Below, piece after piece: positions 21,725-30,615 of a stretch of 64,000 nt of DNA. Made by a program: the position numbers and the translations under genes. Positions within the stretch are counted from its first letter, which is position 1; every line of letters starts with the position of its first letter. A model generated the notes under the pieces. It made no database searches. It had not been told where the DNA came from and saw nothing but the letters and a program-made list of their open reading frames with translations. Origin of the DNA: Mesostigma viride (lineage: Eukaryota; Streptophyta; Mesostigmatophyceae; Mesostigmatales; Mesostigmataceae); NCBI GenBank assembly GCA_009746045.1, contig RPFO01000089.1, positions 1,489,666 to 1,553,665 of the forward strand, in the 5' to 3' direction.

Positions 21725-23203
21725 TGTCACGTCCGTGATCATTTACGTCCGTGCACTCAAGAAGTTACGCGGTTGCCGTAATCGGAATCGTTACCGACGT
21801 TTGGTTGGTTCCGATTCAGTAGGCCGCAGGCTTTGTTCCTTGGGCCGGTGTGGAGCGCCGCGCCGGAAAGGCCTGAATTTCTAGAGTGACAGTCTTAGGT
21901 GACCTGACTTAGGTTCAGGCGCAAGACTTTGGGGCGCAAATCCTTGGTGGCTTGCGCAATATTCCGGTGCGTGACATTTGGCAGTTATGAATCTTTTGTA
22001 TTGTCCAGACGGAATGATGTTCAGTCCATCTGACAAAGCTAGATACGCAGATCGCAGTGTGCGGTGTGCTGGCTCGCACGTGGCTGTCGAACAGACTTGC
22101 TCTACATTTTGCTGGCAGTCTAACTGCACGTCAGGCGGCTTGCTGGCAAATGCGACAGCGCATGGATGCCGGGATTTTTGGAGGTATTTAGGAGCACAGC
22201 AGCGGCCATGGTGGTCGTTGTTCGCTCGTTACTCTCCCTCACAACTTGGTGTTGTCGTCAAGGGGTTTAATAGTGGAACAATCCGGAGCAGCCCCCGAGA
22301 GTGGTTGCAATGAGTAATTGTCATGAGATTGGTTGACGGAAGTGATAACTGTTTGGTTTCGTCCAGATGATGTGTGTCTTGTGGGCGAGACTCGGGAAGG
22401 AACCCGGTCGTCGTTGGCCAGTGAGCCATAGCTGGGGTAAGCGGGATAGGTAGACAGGATAGGGGGCGCTAAAGGACACTGCCAGCCGTAAGCCAAGCGG
22501 AGCAGTGTGGCGTCACCCGAGGCCTGCTAGGTTATCAAGAACCGCTTAGCCTTATTTGGACAGTGACGCACAAGTACGACATTATACGACTAGACAACAC
22601 TTGTATTCTTGTCGATGTCTTTTGAAATTAAATGTGAATGGTTTGGTTGCTTTCCAAATATATAAAGCATCATGGTTTTATTCTACACCTGGCTGGCTAC
22701 GGAATTGCCTGTCATGAGGTCGGCGGCCAAGTATGTCCGTGACCTGCATCTCACAGAATTTTAACGAGCGAACAACCCATGATGGGTTCAGTCCGGCCAG
22801 CCTGGGGGTTCCTCCTGCTTCACCCGGGGAAGCACAAGGAAGAGGTTATTGCTTAGCCTTCAAAAGCATCTGAAGAGGTTAGGCTTTTCCCTGTAAAAAG
22901 CCATTGAAGAAGGGGTTATTGCTAAGCCTTTAAAAGCATGCATGTTAAGGTTGTTGCTGATTCTGGAAAAGCATCTTTGAGCAGCTGGAATTTTTTTGGG
23001 GGGGGGCTGCCTGGAATGAAGCCCTCTTTGGGCTTCCTTCTTTTGTGTGAGATGCCTTTCTTTCACTTTTTGCTCTCAAGTTGTTGTGAGCTAAAGAGTG
23101 GGGGGGGAGGTGGCATATCACACACATGATTACTGCTGATAGTGGATGCATTCCAAGTAGCGGTAATGACCAGTCCAGGATGAAATGGCACGCAAACGCG
23201 ACA
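21725..23203. repeat. Tandem repeat unit R1 with a 340-bp insertion
   Basis: Matches R2 (23206-24344) almost base for base: one difference seen (aggagcacag versus aggagtacag). The exception is an extra segment at 22764-23103. It starts TGTCACG and ends GCGACA. Its left neighbour is GTGT, which also follows R2, giving a possible 4-bp target duplication for the pair. Confidence 0.8.
22764..23103. repeat. 340-bp insertion within R1
   Basis: Absent from R2. It holds two similar 35-40 bp blocks (gttattgcttagccttcaaaagcatc and gttattgctaagcctttaaaagcat, each followed by a gaagagg or gttaagg stretch) and poly-G/poly-T runs. No target duplication or known family recognised. The opposite reading, a deletion in R2, is also possible. 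Confidence 0.5.
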
Positions 23204-23205
23204 GC

Positions 23206-24344
23206 TGTCACGTCCGTGATCATTTACGTCCGTGCACTCAAGAAGTTACGCGGTTGCCGTAATCGGAATCGTTACCGACGTTTGGTTGGTTCCGATTCAG
23301 TAGGCCGCAGGCTTTGTTCCTTGGGCCGGTGTGGAGCGCCGCGCCGGAAAGGCCTGAATTTCTAGAGTGACAGTCTTAGGTGACCTGACTTAGGTTCAGG
23401 CGCAAGACTTTGGGGCGCAAATCCTTGGTGGCTTGCGCAATATTCCGGTGCGTGACATTTGGCAGTTATGAATCTTTTGTATTGTCCAGACGGAATGATG
23501 TTCAGTCCATCTGACAAAGCTAGATACGCAGATCGCAGTGTGCGGTGTGCTGGCTCGCACGTGGCTGTCGAACAGACTTGCTCTACATTTTGCTGGCAGT
23601 CTAACTGCACGTCAGGCGGCTTGCTGGCAAATGCGACAGCGCATGGATGCCGGGATTTTTGGAGGTATTTAGGAGTACAGCAGCGGCCATGGTGGTCGTT
23701 GTTCGCTCGTTACTCTCCCTCACAACTTGGTGTTGTCGTCAAGGGGTTTAATAGTGGAACAATCCGGAGCAGCCCCCGAGAGTGGTTGCAATGAGTAATT
23801 GTCATGAGATTGGTTGACGGAAGTGATAACTGTTTGGTTTCGTCCAGATGATGTGTGTCTTGTGGGCGAGACTCGGGAAGGAACCCGGTCGTCGTTGGCC
23901 AGTGAGCCATAGCTGGGGTAAGCGGGATAGGTAGACAGGATAGGGGGCGCTAAAGGACACTGCCAGCCGTAAGCCAAGCGGAGCAGTGTGGCGTCACCCG
24001 AGGCCTGCTAGGTTATCAAGAACCGCTTAGCCTTATTTGGACAGTGACGCACAAGTACGACATTATACGACTAGACAACACTTGTATTCTTGTCGATGTC
24101 TTTTGAAATTAAATGTGAATGGTTTGGTTGCTTTCCAAATATATAAAGCATCATGGTTTTATTCTACACCTGGCTGGCTACGGAATTGCCTGTCATGAGG
24201 TCGGCGGCCAAGTATGTCCGTGACCTGCATCTCACAGAATTTTATGGGGGGTGGCATATCACACACATGATTACTGCTGATAGTGGATGCATTCCAAGTA
24301 GCGGTAATGACCAGTCCAGGATGAAATGGCACGCAAACGCGACA
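23206..24344. repeat. Tandem repeat unit R2
   Basis: 1139 bp, starting TGTCACG and ending CGCGACA, which are near-inverted termini (TGTCACG against TGTCGCG). It follows R1 after two bases (gc). No coding capacity. It could be two LTRs that lost their interior or two copies of a non-autonomous DNA transposon; I cannot decide. Confidence 0.75.
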
Positions 24345-25057
24345 GTGTGCCTGCTGTGTTAAGTGTCCCTGCAGGAGCCCATTACCCGGCCAAGGGGTGC
24401 TACCATACGCGGTATGGTGGCATGGTTGGCTAGCATTTGTGCGCCTGACCTGCTGGTCTTGAGTCGGTTGACAGATTCCCAGCTGGTCGAGGTGGGTGTT
24501 GAGAGTGTGATGCAATCTGTGAGGATGTCTCCACCTCTCATCTTGGGTCCTTTGGATAAGTACAGGCCCTTTGACATGGTTCTCTATGTGGACAGTTCTA
24601 TGGATAGTAGGAAGGTCACAGAGGTCAGGGGGCGGGCAGCAGCATTAATCACCCTGGTGCAGGAACAGTCCTCTCTGGTCTGCTGGTACAGTCGGTTGCA
24701 GAATAGGGTAACCCCAGCAGTGACATTGCTGAGTGCAGAGCAATCTGTGAGGGGCTGCACACAGCCCTTTACTTGAGGGAGCTTTTCTACCAGCTATGTA
24801 AGGTAGCTTCCTGTCGGTTGCAGATGCACACACTGGTGAAAACTGGCAGCATGGGCATGGTGCAGTTCGTGCACAAGCAGCTGGCCAGAAGCAGGGACCT
24901 TGATTATCTGTTGCTCAAGGCACTGTCCTGCTTTGCTGACATTGAATATGTGGCTGGCGTGGACAACCCTGCAGATGCTCTCACCAAGCTTGAGGAGAAG
25001 GCCGTGCAGCAGTACCCTCTGCTCCCTGGGCTCATGGGCCCCATGGTGGGGTGCTAG

Positions 25058-26003
25058 GGAGACCAACGCCTTGCTCTGAGGTGGGATGTATCCCAGTGAG
25101 CTGGGCAGCCACGTGGTGGCTGACAGCAGGTTCTTCAGGGTTCGTACACCCTGCTGAACAGGGGTCAGGGTGGAGTCACTCCCCTGGCTGAGAATATCGC
25201 CTGGCCCTGTCATGGGGTTGCAGAAGGGTCTTAAGGACCTTGTAACCGGCCTTGGGTCTTCATGGAATGGACCCTGAAAGGGCAGCCCAAATGTTGGCTC
25301 TTACAGGTTGCTGTACATTTGTTTATATTCTCTGTAACCAACCTGTTGCATGCTAATAAAACCCTGGTTGTGTGACCATGTTGGACGTGGTTGCCAGGGA
25401 GCCTCATTATGGGTTATTCTCTCTATATTAATAAGTCATAATCGTGTTATCTCCATTTCATGTTTGTTTGTAATGTACAGTTCCAGGAGCTGTTCCAAAC
25501 CTGGAGGATATGGGGTGGGGTTCGATTCCCCAGCTGACCACAGCCTGGCATGTGTGAATCCTGAGTTTATCCCTCAGTGAGGACATGGGCTCCCCAGCTT
25601 GGCAAGCATTAACTGGGCTCTATCCGTGTCTGTTGAATGAAAAGGAAGGGGAATGGTTGTGAGCGGGCGCCTTTGATACGGGCGCCTGTGATAACTGGAA
25701 AGGACCAGGAACTCACAATAATACGTATCATAACTTCCTCTGTCCAAGTTCAGCTGCCTGGATGTAGAGACCTCACTTTTCTCCTCAACCAGGTTCCCAA
25801 AAGAAAGGGTTGGGGGCTGACATCTGGGTCAGGGCTGGGCCTTGGAACCAATGTTGGCTCTGGACTAATCTTTGGGTAAAACCTCAAGTTCCAAAAGAAG
25901 GGCAGCCCTGGCCTCTGGGAGAGGTCAGGGAGTCTGTGGCATGAGTGAGCATGGCTGATTGGAATCTCAGGCTGGTCCAGCCTCCAAAACAAGAAAGGGT
26001 TGG
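25058..26003 (+). other. 3' noncoding region of element A
   Basis: Contains a tRNA T-arm motif (25517-25531), a pair of GGGCGCC heptamers (25665-25671 and 25680-25686), extra purine tracts (near 25796 and 25889) and the polypurine tract next to the LTR (about 25991-26003). Confidence 0.65.
25517..25531 (+). other. tRNA T-arm motif in the element A 3' UTR
   Basis: GGGGTTCGATTCCCC: a 4-bp stem around the universal T-loop, and also a match to the polymerase III B box GGTTCGANTCC. It lies 473 bp before the 3' LTR. Elements B and C have it at the same relative place. Confidence 0.7.
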
Positions 26004-26668
26004 AGTTAGCATATTGGGACGCCAATGTGCTAGTTGGATGCAGGATGAGGAGACCTTTCTAACGCCGTACTGACCGCCTGAAACAGACAAGGGACGTGAG
26101 AGTTATCAGGTCCCGAAGTACTGCCGACCGGCGGCGGCGGCAGTGCACACCGAGGTCGCCGTGGACAGGACACGTGGCAGGCAGGGCCTGCACAGGCTTA
26201 GCCTGGACCATCACGTGACTAAGGTCCACGGAGGCTGAGGACGCAACGGTCCTGTGGCTAAGTAGAGACCAGTAGGCCAGTCGCGGGCTCTGCAAGGATA
26301 CGCATCCGTGCAGAGCTGTGACAGGAACTGGTGATACCTAGTCACGGGATGTCAGAGGTCCTTAACGCTGCCTGCAGCAAGGATGCAAGGTAGCGGTAAG
26401 CTGAGCTCTGGCAAGGTAGCGGTGCACTGTGCGAGGCCGACGGGAGATGCCTTAGGGCACGATGGAAATGAGGTAACATAAAGCTATGGCCTAAGGCAGG
26501 TCAAGGCAGTTCTTTGCCGACGCACCGTGGTTGTCACTTGGAGTGAGCAAGCCAGCGAGAGCGTTACCTGGGGCGAGGAGCAAAGGTTGCAAGCTACGCG
26601 ACCTAGGTCCTAACAGTCGCGACAAGGACCAGGAGCTCACAGCAGCTGCCTGGCCGGCGTCGCTAAAT
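26004..26668 (+). repeat. 3' LTR of element A
   Basis: 665 bp, about two substitutions from the 5' LTR (for example ggtccacgg for ggtccaagg). Confidence 0.93.
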
Positions 26669-27050
26669 ACCTCCACTCTTGAACAAGTACTTGGCAGCTG
26701 GGCTTGATAGCAGTGCTTCACGCGCCTGTGGAGTCAAGAACTTCTCTGGGTCCTCGAGCCCCTTGAGCATATTATCCAACGCGTGCTGCCTCTCCCCTGC
26801 GAAAACAGCGATGCATGGTGAACGGGGCGATGTATCAATCCTTGCAAACAGTACATGCAGTGAGCTAGGCTCATTGATTCCTGAACTTAGTGCACGTTGC
26901 CCCAGGACACTCACCTCGTAACCTCCTCATGGTGCCTTACAATATGCATAACGTCAACAGGGTGGGCTGTCAATGGGCCAGGTTTGGGATCGCCACCTTG
27001 CATGTATGCCCTGGAACACACCCGATAGAGGTGGGCCACGGGGGCCATTC
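26669..27050 (-). pseudogene. Transposase-like gene, exon region upstream of element A
   Basis: Open from 26914 down to the insertion point: INEPSSLHVLFARIDTS, GERQHALDNMLKGLEDPEKF, LTPQAREALLSS, YLFKSGG. It joins the segment at 16462 in frame. Upstream (about 27040-26915) another frame is open and ends HIVRHHEEVTR just before a GTGAGT donor, so a splice junction probably lies here, though I could not place the matching acceptor. Confidence 0.5.
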
Positions 27051-27205
27051 TGACATCCAAAATCACACATCCCAACCCCAAACCCTAAACTATTTTAAAC
27101 CCTAAGCACAGCCCGGCCCTTATGCATGTACATGTCCACGGTACTAACTCGGCTGGAAGCTTGCGTTGCACATGAAAATAGCAGCAGGCTGGTAATAATC
27201 CTTAC

Positions 27206-27553
27206 ATTTCAGCAGCAACCATTTGTCAGCATCTAGGATATGGCGGGCGTTGACGCTTCTCATCAGGTCCCCAATCATGCCGTGATCCCTCTCAAACGCA
27301 TGGCCGTCCATATCCCAGAGCCTGCCCACGTCCTTGGTCTGGTGCGCCACATGGAGCCCCATATGACAGTTGGCTGTGGCAGCGGTGTGGCCTCGCTCGT
27401 TTGCAGTCTTCCCCCTCTGTGCAACCACGCCAGCATTGGCGTACTTTCCACGAGGCCATAGGGCATTGAAACGTTTCAGGAACTCGCGATACACCTTGTC
27501 GGCATTGTCAGCATGCGTCGGGGAAGTGTACTCGCTCAGTACCATCTCCGTCC
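27206..27553 (-). pseudogene. Transposase-like gene, exon with acceptor and donor
   Basis: On the minus strand a pyrimidine tract and CAG (tttgctttcatcgCAG) precede WTEMVLSEYTSPTHADNADK. The exon reads VYREFLKRFNALW, AHQTKDVGRLWDMDGH, GDLMRSVNARHILDADKWLL and ends at a GTAAGG donor (27205). Good splice sites at both ends support a real spliced gene. No known domain was recognised in this piece. Confidence 0.55.
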
Positions 27554-27689
27554 ACTGCGATGAAAGCAAACATGAGCAGCATTACATTGAAAGCACGTTT
27601 CCAGCCAGTCACGTTTACAATGCGATTATAGTATATATGTTTGACTCATGGGGCTTGTAGGTAAAAACCTAAAGCAGCTCACACATCAT

Positions 27690-28191
27690 GAAGTGACATG
27701 TCTATGCAAGTGCACATGATGTAGCATACGGGGAATGCTAGGTTGGCAAGGTCTTTATACCACGCAAAGGTCCCGCACCATTTGAGCAGTGCCTCGAACG
27801 CGCTGGGGAGGCCGTGCGTTAGGTTTTTTGGCAGACTCCCGCACTCGAAGAATCCATTCCATGGCATGTGGTACCATCGGCAGGCACTGCAGGAACTGCA
27901 TGGCCTTGAAGAAAGGGTATCGGGTGAACGGGTTCTTGGGCAATGCGGCCCTTCCGCTGGTGGTGGGCCACGCTCTCGCATATGCATCACATTCCCGGAT
28001 CTCATCGGATTTCAGGAGCCGGGTGCAGATGAAAATGAAGACGGTTTTGATGAGCCCCAAGCACAGCAAGTGAAAGATCTCAATGGGAAACCGTCGAAAC
28101 CTGTCCCATGCAGTGCATGAGACCCTGCCATACGGACGGACGGCTGTGCTTAATACCGTGCTCCGCCTCCGCCTCCTTCGCGAGCTTGGCC
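27690..28191 (-). pseudogene. Transposase-like gene, exon with FHLLCLGLIK motif
   Basis: After an acceptor tttTCCAG (28192-28199) the frame reads AKLAKEAEAEHGIKHSRPS, VWQGLMHCMGQ, then changes frame to FPIEIFHLLCLGLIKTVF. The pattern D/E-hydrophobic-FHLL-hydrophobic-LGLIK is typical of the region after the second catalytic Asp block in large plavaka/CACTA-type transposases. A second frame change at a run of six A (about 27826) is needed to reach AFEALLKWCGTFAWYKDLANL. The two frame breaks indicate decay. Confidence 0.5.
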
Positions 28192-28540
28192 CTGGAAAAC
28201 GCAATGTGTGGGATGGAAGGCACAAAGTTTCACAATCGGGATACATCAAAGCATGCAGACCTTGTGGAATGGTCTACGAAAGCTTGGCAGATATCCGAAC
28301 CACCACGGCAGACCTTATGCTACAGACCATCTGTGCACGGTCAGACCTTGTTGCTGCCACACACACAATTGATGACTGCACACAGGGCGGCGTTGCTTTC
28401 CTCCCGCTGGACCTGGGTACCATCCGCCATGCATGCATGGTGCGGTGTGAATGGGTCTACATAAGACTGGTAGATGCAAGGTGGGGTGCTACCAGACCAA
28501 TTATGTTATATAGCATGGAGTTCATGTAGGGTTAACTTAC

Positions 28541-28885
28541 TTCTCACGAGCCGTCAGTCCCTCACGCTCCATGGTTGCGCACACAGCTCGGTGGCCCTCC
28601 TCCGTACGCAGCTCAAGCACCACTTCGGTGTGCCCCCAGAACTCGGAGTGGAGAGTACAAAAGCCGCAGCCATGATTGCTGCCAGACGCCATGAGCCCCA
28701 TCTCTGCAAACCGCGCCCCGGAATCTAGCAGCCAAAAAAAGGGTACTCTGACCTCCATCCACGACACAACACCGGTCAGAGGGTCTGCCATTTCCATGGC
28801 CACCCCTTGCTGCAGTGGGCGGATCTCGTTATCCAGCAGCCACTTGTTGAAGGCATCCGCATCCACATGCTTTGGCCCATTACAA
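28541..28885 (-). pseudogene. Transposase-like gene, exon with CGFC motif
   Basis: Reads CNGPKHVDADAFNKWLLDN, ADPLTGVVSWMEVRVPFFWL, LDSGARFAEMGLMASGSNHG, CGFCTLHSEFWG and ends at a consensus GTAAGT donor (28540-28535). The block of a hydrophobic strand ending LxD followed by a Cys-x2-Cys (CGFC) within about 30 residues is typical of plavaka/CACTA-like DDE transposases. It connects in frame to 29590 once the 704-bp insertion is removed. Confidence 0.55.
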
Positions 28886-29589
28886 TTCGTTCAAGTGGCC
28901 CGCCGGAGCGGCTGTACAATTTTTCCCAGTGAGCGCGCTGCCAAGTGTACTTGTGGGCAAATTTTTAGGTGCCCCGTCACTTCGAGGTACTAAAAATTAG
29001 GCTACGGTACGAATTCAGCGAATTTCAGCGAATTTTCAGTCGAACCAAAGGAAGTGATGCCAACTACCAAAAAGTTTCCGTTACGAATTTTCAGCCCAAC
29101 ACTCGCGCAAAATGAAGTGACGGCAACTACCAAAAAGTTTCCGTTACGAATTTTCACTCCCACACTTCGCGCAAATTTTAGTAGGGCTGCACGCAAGCTA
29201 CCTTTCAAAATTTTGCGCTAGTATGGAACGCATTTCATTCGTCTGGAGGAACGCTGCCCGCCAACTACCCCCGTTCAGAAAGTTCCGCCGAAGTTTACTT
29301 GAGATTTGGAAATCTGAACGTCCGCGCAAATTTTAGTAGGGCTGCACGCAAGCTACCTTTCAAAATTTTGCGCAAGTATGGAACGCAATTCATTCGTCCG
29401 GAGGAATGCTGCTCGTCAACTGCCCCCGTTCAGAAAGTTGCGCCGAACTTTACTTGAGATTTGGAAATCTGAACGTGCGGTTGGAGTTTCGCGGGGAAAC
29501 CCAAGTTCCCGAGTAATTCACCAATGACGCGCTTCGAACACTTGCCCGCTAAAACCTAAGCAGCCGCTCCGGCTGGCCACTTAAACGAA
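28886..29589. mobile_element. 704-bp inverted-repeat (MITE-like) element
   Basis: Ends are imperfect inverted repeats: TTCGTTCAAGTGGCCCGCC at the left and the complement of TTCGTTTAAGTGGCCAGCC at the right, continuing through GGAGCGGCTG. Internally there are two tandem duplications: about 60 bp (near 29040-29150, aactaccaaaaagtttccg) and about 155 bp (from about 29166 and 29324, cgcgcaaattttagtagggc). No coding capacity. It interrupts an exon: reading resumes in frame on both sides (TLTSS then CNGPKH), with at most a 1-bp target duplication. Confidence 0.7.
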
Positions 29590-30180
29590 ACTTGATGTCA
29601 GCGTGACCACGTGATTGCGGGCAGCCGATCGATCCAGCGTTAGGATCCTGAACTGATACGACACCACATCGGCATCCGTATTGTCAGTGATCTTGAAGCT
29701 ATCCATCCAAAGCACGATTGGGATCACAACGACGGGCAAGCCCAGCCGCGGGCGGGCCTGACACTTGCGGAGGGGGCCCTTCTGCCAGTCCCTGAAATCA
29801 CCTATGGGCTGCATCAAAGGGTGGCCATGGGGATCCCTTAGATCATTCCCATCAGCATCCTTTTCCACGATGCCCCCGGTCGTGACTCCGTATGTCCGTG
29901 ACAAGAAGTAGTCGTGTTTCCCAACTGTGCCCTCTTGCTCCATTTCCGCGAAGTCTTCTTCAGCGTGAACCCTGATATGGCGCTTGTAGGTCCCTGCCTC
30001 CACCAATTCCGTCCAGTTGCTTGCAAATAGCTCCTTCTCATGAAACCCGGGGCTTCCCCTTTTCAGGTGCGTGTGTCGCCACTTGTTGGCATACAAGTAC
30101 TGCACCTCGAAGAGCACCTTGACAGAATCCGAGAGCTTGTCGTCACGCTGGTACAGGACGCCGGTCAGCCTCACCGGACT
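29590..30180 (-). pseudogene. Transposase-like gene, DDE-like catalytic segment
   Basis: About 197 residues open on the minus strand: RDDKLSDSVKVLFEVQYLY, WTELVEAGTYKRHIRVHAEE, PIGDFRDWQKGPL, then PVVVIPIVLWMDSFKITDN with a hydrophobic strand ending in Asp, the likely first catalytic residue, and VSYQFRILTLDRSAARNHV. The layout is that of plavaka/CACTA-type transposases; the family name is an inference. The 5' part is cut by the hairpin repeat at 30181, so no start codon of its own is available. Confidence 0.55.
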
Positions 30181-30380
30181 CCAAGAGTACATAGGGTGGC
30201 ACACTATGTACTCCAAGAGTACATAGTGTGAAGTACATATGATCCGGGATTTCCGAATAGGGGACTGCCGACGCGGTGAGACACGCCCGTATTACATAGG
30301 AAGGAGTTACTATGTACTCCACCCTATGTACTCCAAGAGTACATAGGGTGGCACACTATGTACTCCAAGAGTACATAGTG
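30181..30380 (-). repeat. Single hairpin repeat unit (inverted relative to 3770-4307)
   Basis: The same unit as in the tandem array, in the opposite orientation: paired gtactccaagagtac blocks at both ends, the spacer atgatccgggatttccgaat...cctatgtaat between. It truncates the transposase-like gene and lies in the space shared with the divergent gene at 30616. Confidence 0.8.
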
Positions 30381-30615
30381 TCTCCAATGTAGCAGCACTC
30401 CGCTATGTAGTCGACTCATGACGACTGCCCGAAGCAGCTCCTCTGCGAGTGAGCCACGTGGACCGGGGCCGACGCGTCGCCTTGATTTTTGAATTTCCGA
30501 ACGCGCCAGACCATACCGCCGCGTTACATTTTGCACGAGCGCACGCTTGAAAGCCTCACCAGTGCCCAGAACGCAGCACCAGTGCCCAGAACGCAGCGCA
30601 GCAGCGGAAGTGAAT

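Larger units (their letters stand above)
19236..25057 (+). pseudogene. pol: Pol of element A, broken and interrupted
   Basis: Pieces in order: integrase N-terminus (LYHVFGHSKQAEMFA, then a stop at 19692), integrase core remnants with ESHGQQG (about 20061), SH3-like tail (HVYRLSWAH type, about 20500), retropepsin with LEVDTN followed by a stop (about 20829) and PAILGQNFLC (about 21019), reverse transcriptase start (VPHV to ALIDFKGAFLKGDQEEARETW, to 21724). Repeats occupy 21725-24344. RNase H follows from 24363 (LYVDSSMDSRKVTEVRGRAA, ALTKLEEK) to 25057. Roughly 170 residues of reverse transcriptase including the catalytic HGDD are missing. Numerous frameshifts and stops make it non-functional. 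Confidence 0.85.
16463..26668 (+). mobile_element. AGTT-class LTR retrotransposon A
   Basis: LTRs of exactly 665 bp (16463-17127 and 26004-26668), starting AGTTAGC and ending GCTAAAT, flanked by the duplication ACCTC (16458-16462 and 26669-26673). Only about two substitutions separate the LTRs. Gag (18012-19235) and pol (19236-25057) are damaged, and a tandem repeat pair (21725-24344) sits in reverse transcriptase. A polypurine tract (aagaaagggttgg) ends at 26003. There is no TGG primer site; the base after the LTR is the start of CGTATTATTG. LTR and protein similarity show A and D to be one family. Confidence 0.93.

Noticed and set aside
25517-25531. A tRNA gene at the T-arm motif (also at 40417 and 49605)
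   Set aside because: No acceptor stem, anticodon arm or A box is visible around any of the three copies.
26881-26914. A 34-bp intron between a GTGAGT donor and a TTCAG acceptor in the transposase-like gene
   Set aside because: Too short for normal splicing, and joining the two sides gives a stop codon instead of the open frame.
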